From contig JBDLRB010000206.1 of NCBI GenBank assembly GCA_039800205.1, positions 1-41,048 on the forward strand: a DNA stretch of 41,048 nt. Reading direction: 5' to 3'. The notes under the pieces were generated by a model that was not told the origin of the DNA, ran no database searches, and saw nothing but the letters and a program-made list of their open reading frames with translations. This DNA is from SYIM01 sp039800205 (lineage in GTDB: Bacteria > Pseudomonadota > Gammaproteobacteria > Burkholderiales > Burkholderiaceae_E). Made by a program: the position numbers and the translations under genes. Positions 15,660-23,582 of this stretch are shown piece by piece (position 1 is the stretch's first letter; every line of letters begins with the position of its first letter).

Positions 15660-16661
15660 ATGAACACCAACCGTCGAAAAATCCTGATCGCCGCAGGTAC
15701 CACGCCCGCTCTCGGCCTGGCTCCGTCGGTCCATGCCCAGTCGGATCCGATTGGACGCGGCCGTCCGATCCGGATTGTGGTCGGATTCCAGCCCGGTACG
15801 CCTCCCGAGGTCGTCGCCCGAATTCTGGCCGATTCGATGTCGCAGTCAACGGGTCACAAGTTTATTGTCGAGAACCGGGCCGGCGCGGGGGGCACGGTGG
15901 CCGCGGACGCCGTGTCACGTGCATCACCGGACGGGCACACCCTGATGCTGGGCGTTGCTGCGAGCCTCGCCGTGGCACCGCACTTGCTGGGCTCAGTCAA
16001 ATACAGTCCGGTCAATGACTTTACTGCCATCGGCTTCGTTCAGCGAAGCCCCTATTTCCTGACCGTCGGCGCAGGAAGCTCGATTCACTCGATCCGTGAC
16101 ATGGTCGAGGCAAACCGAAAGCAGCCCGGTTCGGTATCGATCGCGATTCCCGGGCTGGGCACGCCGCATCATCTGGCACTTGAACTTCTGATGGCACGCA
16201 CCGGTACCCGCTTCACGGTTGTGCCCTTCCCGGGCAGTCTTCCTCTCGTGACCGAGACGGTCAGTGGCCGGGTCACCGGTTGCCTGGACGCCGCCTTCCC
16301 ACTGGTCGTCGATTATGTGAAGCAGGGCAAGCTCAGACAGATCGCAGTGACCGATACGGATCGAAGCGTACGCTTCCCGACGGTTGCCACCACCGTCGAA
16401 CAAGGGTATCCCGACCTGACCCTCTACTCCTGGTGGGGTCTGGTTGGGCCGGCAGGGCTGCCAGCGCCCATTGTTCAGTACCTGAACAAGACCTTGAATG
16501 CCGCGATGGCAAGTGACCCGGTCAAGAAGCGGATGACCAACGAGGGGTTCGACGAACGCGCTCAACGCACCTCGAGCGCTGAGGAATTCGCAGCCTGGAT
16601 CCGTACCGAGTACGCACAGGCTGGACGCGTGATCCGCGATGCGGGCATCAAGCTTCAGTAA
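15660..16661 (+). CDS. Bug-type periplasmic solute receptor 3, inside aromatic operon
   Basis: Receptor of 333 residues. The signal peptide (residues 1-26, ..PSVHAQ before SDP) has NRRKILIAAG, which resembles a twin-arginine signal, so Tat export is possible. The first loop reads RIVVGFQPGTPPEVVARILA, with GTPPEV instead of the more common AGGxxD; the second-loop block FIVENRAGAGGTVAA and RASPDGHT are normal. The altered first loop suggests an unusual ligand. GAGGAG precedes the ATG. It lies between the ring-cleavage dioxygenase and the hydratase gene, with 48 and 19 bases on the two sides, so it probably collects the aromatic substrate or a related acid. No membrane subunits are in this operon. 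Confidence 0.92.
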   Translation: MNTNRRKILIAAGTTPALGLAPSVHAQSDPIGRGRPIRIVVGFQPGTPPEVVARILADSMSQSTGHKFIVENRAGAGGTVAADAVSRASPDGHTLMLGVAASLAVAPHLLGSVKYSPVNDFTAIGFVQRSPYFLTVGAGSSIHSIRDMVEANRKQPGSVSIAIPGLGTPHHLALELLMARTGTRFTVVPFPGSLPLVTETVSGRVTGCLDAAFPLVVDYVKQGKLRQIAVTDTDRSVRFPTVATTVEQGYPDLTLYSWWGLVGPAGLPAPIVQYLNKTLNAAMASDPVKKRMTNEGFDERAQRTSSAEEFAAWIRTEYAQAGRVIRDAGIKLQ

Positions 16662-16680
16662 TCACCCGGAGCGTTCAAGC

Positions 16681-17463
16681 ATGCTGAATGAAGAAGAACG
16701 GCGTCGCGTCGCCGAGGCGCTCGATCGCGCTGACCTTGAGCGTCGAGTCATCGATCAGGTCAGCAAGACCTGGCCCGGTATGACCTTGCCGGATGCGTAC
16801 GCCATTCAGGGACTCTGGCTGGATCGGTGCCTTGAAAGGGGCGCACGACTCGTGGGCAGGAAGATCGGCCTGACGTCTCGCGCCATGCAGATGGCCTCGA
16901 ATTTCAACGAGCCGGACTATGGATTTCTGACGGATGACATGCTGCACTCGGACGGCGCCCGGATCGAGGCAGCACGGTACTGCAGCCCTCGACTGGAGGT
17001 CGAACTCGCCTTTGTGATGGGCGAGGATCTGCAGCGAACGCGTTGCACGATTGCCGATGTGCTCCGTGCAACCGAATTCGTCACCCCCGCACTCGAGTTG
17101 ATTGCCTATCGGACACACGTGCCAAGGATGATCGTCGACACGATCGCCGATAACGCCGCCGCGGCCGCAATGGTGACCGGCGGTCGAATGCTGCGGCCAT
17201 TCGACGTCGATCTGCGTTGGGTCTCCGCCACCCTGTCCAGGAACGGTGTCATCGAAGAGTCGGGCGTTTCCGCCGCGGTGATGGGCCATCCCGCGGCCGG
17301 TATCGCATGGCTGGTCAACCAACTTGCCCAGCACGGTGCAGGCCTCAAGCGTGGCCAATATGTACTGGCTGGTTCCTTCACCCGCCCCGTTTCAGTCGCC
17401 GCCGGCGATGTGATTCACGCCGACTACGGCGCACTGGGATCGATTGGCGTGAGCTTTGCCTGA
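16681..17463 (+). CDS. 2-oxo-hept-4-ene-1,7-dioate hydratase-like (HpaH/HpcG, MhpD family)
   Basis: Protein of 260 residues that would add water to a 2-hydroxydienoate product of meta cleavage. It resembles E. coli HpcG/HpaH along its entire length: VGRKIGLTSRAMQMAS (58-73), EPDYGFLTDDM (77-87), SPRLEVELAFV (102-112), TPALELI (135-141), DTIADNAAAAA and LAGSFTRPV near the C terminus. The three metal-binding glutamates fall at 106, 108 and 139, the same spacing as in HpcG. The frame is open 14 codons upstream, but the ATG at 16681 gives the normal N terminus. It follows Bug receptor 3 by 19 bases. HpaH works in homoprotocatechuate breakdown, so the operon combines enzymes from two textbook meta pathways. 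The hydrolase or decarboxylase normally needed between cleavage and hydration is not in the operon. Confidence 0.92.
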   Translation: MLNEEERRRVAEALDRADLERRVIDQVSKTWPGMTLPDAYAIQGLWLDRCLERGARLVGRKIGLTSRAMQMASNFNEPDYGFLTDDMLHSDGARIEAARYCSPRLEVELAFVMGEDLQRTRCTIADVLRATEFVTPALELIAYRTHVPRMIVDTIADNAAAAAMVTGGRMLRPFDVDLRWVSATLSRNGVIEESGVSAAVMGHPAAGIAWLVNQLAQHGAGLKRGQYVLAGSFTRPVSVAAGDVIHADYGALGSIGVSFA

Positions 17464-17500
17464 CGCCACGCCCTCAGTCTTATTTCAGGATTCAGCACTC

Positions 17501-18913
17501 ATGTCCTACCAATGCCTCGAAGACATCATCGCTGCCGAGGGCAGCATCCTGCCTACACTGCGGCAATCCAAAGCCGGTATGTATCTTTACCCTGGTGTAG
17601 CGCCCGAGTTCTCTAACTGGCGAGACGAGCAGCGCGCATGGCGCGAGTCGGCCGTGCTATTCGACCAGTCCCATCACATGCACGAGGCGATCGTGGAGGG
17701 GCCGGAAGCCTTCGAGTTTCTTCAGGGGCTTGCCGTCAACAGCTTTGCCAATTTCGATACCCGTCGCGGCAAGCAGTTCATCTGCGTGAACCCAGAGGGC
17801 TGGTTCATCGGCGACATGGTTGCCTTCCGTGAGAAGCCCCAGCAATTCATTCTGGTCGGCCGAGAGGTCATTGCAAATTGGGTCGAATTCAATGCGACCC
17901 AAAGCGGACACAACGTTCGGGTGCGTCGCGACGCCCGGTCCCCGGCCCGACCCGATGGCCGGCCGATCCAGCGTAGCCGCTATCGCTTTCAGATTCAGGG
18001 GCCACAAGCTCCGGAAATCTTCGAAAAACTGCATGGCGGTCCCCTGCCGCAGATCCCGTTCTTTCAAATCGGATCGCTCCAGATTGGTACCCGGACAGTC
18101 CGTGCGCTGCGGCACGGCATGGCCGGCGCACCAGGGCTCGAAATCTGGGGGCCCTCCGAGGACAAGCCCTACATCCGGGAGACCATTCTCGAAGCGGCCC
18201 AATCGCTCGGCATCGACCTTCGTCAGGTGGGCAGTCGCGCCTACCCCACCAACACGCTGGAGTCTGGCTGGATTCCAAATCCCCTGCCCGCTGTCTACAC
18301 CGGCGATGGACTCATGAAGCGGTATCGACAGTGGCTGCCTGTTGACAGCTACGAGGCATCGGGAGCGCTCGGCGGCAGTTTCGAGACGGACGATGTCCGT
18401 GATTATTACGTCACGCCCTGGGACATGGGATATGGCAATTTCATCAAGTACGACCACGAATTCATTGGCCGCGAGGCGCTGATTGCGATGCAGGACCGGC
18501 GTCATCGACGAAAGGTCACATTCGAGTGGAACGGCGAGGATGTGGTCAAGGTCATGGCGTCCGCGTTTCAGCGCGAGACCCTGCCTTTCAAATGGCTCGA
18601 GTTGCCCTGGGTCAGTTACGCTGCGACGACGGTCGACCGGGTGATGCAGGGGAGCCGCGCGGTCGGCGTGTCACTCTTCACCGGCTACAGCTACAACGAA
18701 CGCTGCGTGCTCTCGCTGGGAATGGTCGACTCCGATGTCAAGGACAGCGAGATCCTGGAGCTGATTTGGGGCGAGCCAGATGGTGGCCGCGGGCTTGCAT
18801 CGGTCGAGTTCCACCAACAAACGTCGATCCGCGTTCGGGTGTCGCCCGTTCCGTATGCACGTGCGGCGCGTGAGGAGTACGCCTCGGGCTGGCGCACTGC
18901 CCAGAGCACCTGA
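17501..18913 (+). CDS. ligM: LigM-like tetrahydrofolate-dependent aryl O-demethylase
   Basis: Protein of 470 residues closely similar across its length to LigM (471 residues) of Sphingobium, which moves the O-methyl group of vanillate or 3-O-methylgallate to tetrahydrofolate, giving protocatechuate or gallate and 5-methyl-THF. Shared blocks include VAPEFSNWRDEQ (33-44), AVLFDQSHHM (51-60, with the active-site histidine), RYRFQIQGPQAPEIFEKLHG, LRHGMAGAPGLEIWGP, GSRAYPTNTLESGWIP (holding the active-site tyrosine), FTGYSYNER and SPVPYARAAREEYASGW. The GcvT/aminomethyltransferase fold is expected. The ATG at 17501 is chosen over an upstream start because the LigM N terminus aligns there. The following metF gene would regenerate THF, as in the ligM-metF arrangement of sphingomonads. 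DesA (syringate) is a close relative, so the exact methoxyl substrate is open. Confidence 0.93.
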   Translation: MSYQCLEDIIAAEGSILPTLRQSKAGMYLYPGVAPEFSNWRDEQRAWRESAVLFDQSHHMHEAIVEGPEAFEFLQGLAVNSFANFDTRRGKQFICVNPEGWFIGDMVAFREKPQQFILVGREVIANWVEFNATQSGHNVRVRRDARSPARPDGRPIQRSRYRFQIQGPQAPEIFEKLHGGPLPQIPFFQIGSLQIGTRTVRALRHGMAGAPGLEIWGPSEDKPYIRETILEAAQSLGIDLRQVGSRAYPTNTLESGWIPNPLPAVYTGDGLMKRYRQWLPVDSYEASGALGGSFETDDVRDYYVTPWDMGYGNFIKYDHEFIGREALIAMQDRRHRRKVTFEWNGEDVVKVMASAFQRETLPFKWLELPWVSYAATTVDRVMQGSRAVGVSLFTGYSYNERCVLSLGMVDSDVKDSEILELIWGEPDGGRGLASVEFHQQTSIRVRVSPVPYARAAREEYASGWRTAQST

Positions 18914-18941
18914 TCTGCCTGAGCAAAAGCGGACCTGCATC

Positions 18942-20486
18942 ATGCGCGCCATGCGGCGTCTTGCGGTGCGCCACGCCGGATTGTTCCATGCGGTATGGAG
19001 AGGCGTCGCAGCGATGCTTCGCCTCGCCCAACCTTTGATCCGACAGATTGGCGAAGCAAGACTGGAGCGCCCCGTCGCGACAGTCGAGCGCATGGTCAAG
19101 GGTGCGTTGTTCGACTGTCGAATGTGTGGCAAGTGCGTCCTGTCCGAGACAGGAATGTCTTGCCCGATGAACTGCCCCAAGTCGGTACGCAACGGCCCCT
19201 GCGGCGGCGTGCGCGCTGACGGCGGATGCGAGGTGCTGCCATCAATGCGCTGCGTATGGCTTGATGCGTATGACGGTGCTGCACGAATCCCAGGTGGCCG
19301 ACGGGCCCTCGAAACCGTACAGTGGGCTGCGGACCACAACCGACTGGGGCGATCGTCCTGGCTCGCTTACCTGCATGAGGCGGCTCAAACCGCCCCGCAG
19401 TCAGGTCCCGCAGCCCTTGCTGATCATGACGGCGGTACTGGACCGAGCAGCGAGTTGCCCAGGGTTGAAACCCCGATCGTCTGTACCGATCGGACAGCCC
19501 CGAAAGCGGTCGATTCGATTTCACAGCGCTCAGGATCTCGGCTTGAGAGGCGTCTGCATGCCGGCGAATTTGCCATCACTGCGGAGCTGAATCCGCCCGA
19601 TTCAGCCGATCCGCTCGACGTGTTGAGGGCGGCCGAGCCGTTACGCGACCACGTTGATGCAATCAATGCCACCGACGCATCCGGCGCCAACTGCCACATG
19701 TCCTCGATGGGGATCGCCGCGTTGCTGACCCGCGAGGGCCTTGACGTCGTGCTTCAGATCTCGTGTCGCGACCGCAACCGGATCGCTATCCAGGGAGACG
19801 TGCTGGGCGCAGCGGCGATGGGCGTCAGGAATGTCCTTTGCCTGACTGGGGACGGCACGGATGTGGGCGACCAGCCGGGTGCCCGGCCCGTATTCGATCT
19901 CGACTCGGTATCGCTGCTGAAAACCATCAGAACGATGCGCGACGAGCGACGCTTACTGTCAGGACGCGCACTCAGTGTGGGCCCCGCCATGTTGCTCGGC
20001 GCCGCCGAAAACCCCAGCGTGCCCCCCTTCGATGAACGGGTTACGCGAGTCGCGCGAAAGATCGCTGCAGGAGCCGACTTCATCCAGACCAACTACGTCT
20101 TCGATATCGTCGCGTTCAGACGCTTCATGACCCGGGTCTGCGATCACGGACTCGATCAGCAGGTCTGGATTCTTGCGGGTGTAGGGCCACTACCCTCCGC
20201 ACGCACCGCCCGTTGGCTGCGGGCTCGAATTCCGGGCATCCACATTCCTGAACCATTGATCAAGCGGGTCGAGCAGGCGACCGACCCGGGCGAGACGGGC
20301 AAGCAGATCTGCATTGAACTGATTCAGCAGATCCGCGAGACACCCGGTGTCGCCGGCATTCACCTGATGGCGTACCGGCGCGAACACCTGATCGGTGAGA
20401 TCATCTCGGCATCGGGCATTCGTGCCCCGATGGACCGGACGCTGCGGCATCCGGTGAGCCCCCTTGAACCGGAGCCAATCGAGTGA
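18942..20486 (+). CDS. MetV-MetF fusion: methylenetetrahydrofolate reductase with N-terminal cysteine-rich domain
   Basis: Protein of 514 residues in two parts. The first (about 50-145) is the MTHFR C-terminal/MetV domain (DUF5981 type) with a dense cysteine set: DCRMCGKC (58-65), SCPMNCP (73-79), GPCGG (86-90), Cys96 and Cys104, likely metal or Fe-S ligands. A loose linker follows. From about 198 to 500 comes a MetF TIM barrel: HAGEFAITAELNPPDSADP, DAINATDASGANCHMSS, QISCRDRNRIAIQGDVLGA and NVLCLTGDG. In acetogens these parts are separate proteins, MetV and MetF. After LigM it would oxidise 5-methyl-THF to methylene-THF. The ATG at 18942 follows ligM by 28 bases. The stop overlaps the sulfatase start. 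FAD is expected; whether electrons go to NAD(P) or a ferredoxin cannot be told. Confidence 0.88.
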   Translation: MRAMRRLAVRHAGLFHAVWRGVAAMLRLAQPLIRQIGEARLERPVATVERMVKGALFDCRMCGKCVLSETGMSCPMNCPKSVRNGPCGGVRADGGCEVLPSMRCVWLDAYDGAARIPGGRRALETVQWAADHNRLGRSSWLAYLHEAAQTAPQSGPAALADHDGGTGPSSELPRVETPIVCTDRTAPKAVDSISQRSGSRLERRLHAGEFAITAELNPPDSADPLDVLRAAEPLRDHVDAINATDASGANCHMSSMGIAALLTREGLDVVLQISCRDRNRIAIQGDVLGAAAMGVRNVLCLTGDGTDVGDQPGARPVFDLDSVSLLKTIRTMRDERRLLSGRALSVGPAMLLGAAENPSVPPFDERVTRVARKIAAGADFIQTNYVFDIVAFRRFMTRVCDHGLDQQVWILAGVGPLPSARTARWLRARIPGIHIPEPLIKRVEQATDPGETGKQICIELIQQIRETPGVAGIHLMAYRREHLIGEIISASGIRAPMDRTLRHPVSPLEPEPIE

Positions 20487-21787
20487 TGTCCCGTCCGCCC
20501 AATTTCATTTTCATCCTGGCCGATGATCTCGGCTACGCCGACCTCGGCTGCTATGGTGCGCGCGCTGACGTGTCACCCAACATCGACCGCATGGCGCGCG
20601 AGGGCCTGCGCTTCACGCAAGGCTATTCGAACTCACCCGTATGCTCACCCACACGTTTTGCGCTGATTACCGGCCGCTATCAGTACCACCTGCGGGGGGC
20701 GGCCGACGAGCCGATCCACGGGCGCGGTCCGCAGCGCAGCCTCCACGGTCTGCCTCCTGCGCACCCGACGATGCCTTCACTCCTGGCCGCAGCCGGCTAT
20801 CGCACGGCGCTGATCGGCAAGTGGCACCTCGGGTTTGAACCGAATTACGGGCCGCTCATGAGCGGCTATCACGAGCACTTCGGCCTGATGTCCGGGGGCA
20901 TCGATTACTTCATGCATACGGCCCCGAACGGCAAGCACGATCTCTGGTTGAACGGCGAGCCTGCTCATGTCGATGGCTACGTGACCGACCTGCTGTCCGA
21001 CCGCGCAATCGACTTTGTCGAACGGAGCGCCCAAGCGCATGAACCGTTCCTGCTGAGCCTGCACTACACCGCCCCGCACTGGCCCTGGGAAACCCGGGAC
21101 GATCGCGAGCTGGCCAAGACGCTGGTCGGTCGCAGCCCACATCTGGACGGCGGCTCAGTCGAGGTGTACCAGCGGATGATCCATCACATGGACGAAGGGA
21201 TCGGGCGCCTCATGGCTACGCTGGAGCGTCTCGACATCGATCGGAACACGATCGTTGTCTTCACAAGCGATAACGGCGGCGAGCGTTTCTCGGACAACTG
21301 GCCGCTGGTGGGCGGCAAGATGGACCTGATGGAAGGCGGCATCCGTGTTCCGTATGTGGTGCACTGGCCTGGACGGATCGCACCCGGTGGGGTCAGCGCG
21401 CAGCCGATGATCACGATGGACTGGCTCCCCACTTACCTCGAGCTCGCAGGGGTCGATGCCCATCCCGACTACCCGCTGGACGGGTGTTCGCTCGTTCCCT
21501 GGCTGAACGATGCCGGTCACCAGGCCCCGCGCGAACTCTTCTGGCGAATGAAACACAACGAACAGCGAGCCCTGCGTGAGGGCGCATGGAAGTACCTCGC
21601 GGTCGCCGGTCACGAATACCTGTTCAACCTGGATCAGGACGCGCGCGAGCGCGCCAATCTGGGTAAACGGCATCCGGAGCGCCTGGCGGCGCTGCGCGAG
21701 CGCTGGCTGGCCTGGAACGACCGCATGCCCCCCATTCCGGAGGACGCTTCAGTCAGCCTAGTCTATTCGAAAGCCGACATGCCCTGA
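20486..21787 (+). CDS. Formylglycine-type sulfatase, apparently cytoplasmic
   Basis: Sulfatase of 433 residues, family S1. Metal ligands Asp13 and Asp14 (ILADDLGYADLGCYG) are near the N terminus; the modified cysteine is Cys53 in CSPTR followed by ALITGRY; GKWHLG (111-116) supplies Lys112 and His114; His198 is in YTAPHWPW; Asp262 and Asn263 are in TSDNGGE; Lys278 follows. All active-site residues are kept, so it should cleave a sulfate ester once Cys53 is matured to formylglycine. No signal peptide is present: the catalytic DD begins at residue 13, so the enzyme acts in the cytoplasm on an imported sulfate ester. The ATG overlaps the metF stop (TGATG at 20484-20488), coupling it to the O-demethylation genes. 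No maturase gene is in view. Confidence 0.93.
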   Translation: MSRPPNFIFILADDLGYADLGCYGARADVSPNIDRMAREGLRFTQGYSNSPVCSPTRFALITGRYQYHLRGAADEPIHGRGPQRSLHGLPPAHPTMPSLLAAAGYRTALIGKWHLGFEPNYGPLMSGYHEHFGLMSGGIDYFMHTAPNGKHDLWLNGEPAHVDGYVTDLLSDRAIDFVERSAQAHEPFLLSLHYTAPHWPWETRDDRELAKTLVGRSPHLDGGSVEVYQRMIHHMDEGIGRLMATLERLDIDRNTIVVFTSDNGGERFSDNWPLVGGKMDLMEGGIRVPYVVHWPGRIAPGGVSAQPMITMDWLPTYLELAGVDAHPDYPLDGCSLVPWLNDAGHQAPRELFWRMKHNEQRALREGAWKYLAVAGHEYLFNLDQDARERANLGKRHPERLAALRERWLAWNDRMPPIPEDASVSLVYSKADMP

Positions 21788-21808
21788 AGGCCTCGCGACA
21801 CCCATCGA

Positions 21809-22453
21809 TCAGCCCCGCGCGGGTTCACCCACCAGGATCTCGATCCTACGGTTCCGGGCCCGCCCGGTCTCGGTGACGTTATCGGCAACGGGCTCACGGG
21901 AGCCTCGGCCATCGATGACGATCGAGCGCGGGTTGACACCCCGCATCACCAGATAATCTCGGGTGCGGGCCGCCCGGTTGACCGAAAGCGGCATATTGAC
22001 CGACTCGCTCCCCGTGCTGTCGGTATGACCGACGATCCGGACCAGCGTTCCGGGCTGGCCCTGGAGGGAACGCGCCAACTCGTCGAGGATGGGGCGAAGT
22101 TCGGGTCGGAGCTCAGCGCTTCCCGGATCGAAGGACAGATCGGCGGGGATCGCGAGCTTCAGCTGATTGTCAGCCGTCTGACTGACCTGAACGCCCGTAC
22201 CGAGCGCAGCCTGTTCCAGTGTCGCCTTTCGCTGTGCCGCATCTCTGGACCACAGGTAACCACCGAGCGCGCCGACGGTCGCACCGATCGCAACGCCGCG
22301 ACGGCTGTCACCGATAACGCCGCCGGCTAACGCACCGAGCCCGGCGCCGATCGCCGTGCTGCGTTCGCTTTCGCTCATTCCGGCACAGCCGCCGACGGCA
22401 AGGAGGAGCGCGGGCCAGGGCAAGAGTAAGGCATGAAGGGGGCGGGCAGGCAT
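21809..22453 (-). CDS. OmpA-domain lipoprotein with glycine zipper (YiaD-like)
   Basis: Lipoprotein of 214 residues. The signal sequence ends at LLLAVGGC with Cys23 as lipidated residue. Residues 30-65 form a glycine-zipper segment (AIGAGLGALAGGVIGD, GVAIGATVGALGGYLW), as in YiaD and Omp lipoproteins. From about residue 95 is an OmpA C-terminal peptidoglycan-binding domain: LSFDPGSAELRPELRPILD, VRIVGHTDSTGSE, LSVNRAARTRDYL, IDGRGSREPVADN and NRRIEILV. The ATG at 22453 follows AGGAG at six bases and is preferred over one nine codons upstream. It would anchor the outer membrane to the cell wall. It is divergent from the MOSC gene and convergent with the sulfatase. No link to the catabolic operons is visible. 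Confidence 0.92.
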   Translation of the reverse strand: MPARPLHALLLPWPALLLAVGGCAGMSESERSTAIGAGLGALAGGVIGDSRRGVAIGATVGALGGYLWSRDAAQRKATLEQAALGTGVQVSQTADNQLKLAIPADLSFDPGSAELRPELRPILDELARSLQGQPGTLVRIVGHTDSTGSESVNMPLSVNRAARTRDYLVMRGVNPRSIVIDGRGSREPVADNVTETGRARNRRIEILVGEPARG

Positions 22454-22505
22454 CGTGTTCTCCTGAAATCGATCCAGCACGATGCACGCGTCGTACGGCC
22501 CCGGT

Positions 22506-22521
22506 CTTGTGCAGGCACAAG
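22506..22521. promoter_or_regulatory. Short dyad in divergent intergenic region
   Basis: CTTGTGC-AG-GCACAAG is a perfect inverted repeat with 7-bp arms, in the region between the divergent lipoprotein and MOSC genes. It could be an operator; no regulator family is suggested clearly. Confidence 0.3.
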
Positions 22522-22615
22522 CCCTTCAGGCACTCGGACCTTCGAACTGACCAACGGCGGGCACGTTACACTTCCCGAAGACTGATCACTGCGACCGCCA
22601 CTGGACAGGAACACC

Positions 22616-23515
22616 ATGCACGCACGGACCGAAGCCGCCGCATCCGAACGTATCGCTCGAATCGAATCCATCCGGGTCTTCCCAGTCAAGTCCTGCGAGG
22701 GGATTGACCTGAATGAAACCGAGATCACGATCGATGGTCTGCTTTGGGATCGCAACTGGATGGTGGTTGACCGCGAGGGCGAGGCCCTGACCCAACGCGA
22801 GCTCCCGCGGATGGCGCTGGTCAGGACGGCATTCCGAATGGGCGCACTGATGCTGCGCGCACCGGGCATGCTCCCCCTTCATCTGAGTCTGGACAGCGCC
22901 GAGGCAGCGACGACGGTCCACCTCTGGGGCGAGTCGCTGCCGGCCTTCGAAATGGGCGCCGTGGCCGGGCAGTGGTTCAGTGATTTTCTGGGGGCCGATC
23001 AACCGGCGCTGGGCCCGCTGAGGCTGGTGCGATTCGATCCCGACTTCGATCGGCACTGCGACTCGGCCTGGACGGGCGGAACATCCTCAACGACGCAGTT
23101 CGCGGACGGCTTTGGCCTGCTGGTCACGAGTGAGGCCTCATTGAACGGGCTCAATGCGCGTCTGGAACGGGCCGGGGCCGCGCCGGTCGATCACCGACGA
23201 TTCAGGGCCAACGTCGTGCTAGCCGGACTCGATGCCCACGAAGAGGATTTGATCGGGCGCTGGACCATCGAAACCGACGAGGGCCCGGTTGTGCTCGAAA
23301 ACGTCAAGCCCTGCGGCCGGTGCTCGATTCCAGATGTCGACCCCGACACCGGCGAGCGGCCGTCGACGCTCGTCAGTGAGGCCTTGCTCGGCTATCGCCG
23401 CGACGCGCGCATTGACGACGCGCCCAGCTTTGGAATGAATGCGGTCGTGCGTGAAGGTGCGGGTCGGATCATCCGGGTGGGCCAAACCGTGCGCGCGCAG
23501 ATCCGATTCGACTGA
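22616..23515 (+). CDS. MOSC-domain protein (YcbX-like)
   Basis: Protein of 299 residues with an N-terminal MOSC beta-barrel domain (RIARIESIRVFPVKSCEGID, DGLLWDRNWMVVD, LTQRELPRMALV; about 14-120) and a C-terminal MOSC domain (about 130-295) with the FRANVVLAGLDAHEED block and the conserved cysteine at the molybdenum position in KPCGRCSIPDVDPDTG (Lys231, Cys233, Cys236). Such proteins carry a sulfurated molybdenum cofactor and reduce N-hydroxylated compounds (YcbX, YiiM, mARC relatives). Unlike E. coli YcbX there is no C-terminal ferredoxin domain, so an outside electron donor is needed. It is divergent from the lipoprotein gene. Confidence 0.92.
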   Translation: MHARTEAAASERIARIESIRVFPVKSCEGIDLNETEITIDGLLWDRNWMVVDREGEALTQRELPRMALVRTAFRMGALMLRAPGMLPLHLSLDSAEAATTVHLWGESLPAFEMGAVAGQWFSDFLGADQPALGPLRLVRFDPDFDRHCDSAWTGGTSSTTQFADGFGLLVTSEASLNGLNARLERAGAAPVDHRRFRANVVLAGLDAHEEDLIGRWTIETDEGPVVLENVKPCGRCSIPDVDPDTGERPSTLVSEALLGYRRDARIDDAPSFGMNAVVREGAGRIIRVGQTVRAQIRFD

Positions 23516-23531
23516 ACGGCGGGTCACACTC

Positions 23532-23572
23532 AACCGATCGAGCCCAGCCTACCCGGCCCGGCGCGATCGGTT
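23532..23572. terminator. Long-loop hairpin between convergent genes
   Basis: AACCGATCG (23532-23540) and CGATCGGTT (23564-23572) are perfect 9-bp arms around a 23-base GC-rich loop, between the MOSC stop and the stop of the convergent Bug gene. There is no proper T-run, and the loop is long, so termination is uncertain. Confidence 0.35.
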
Positions 23573-23582
23573 CACAAAAAGC

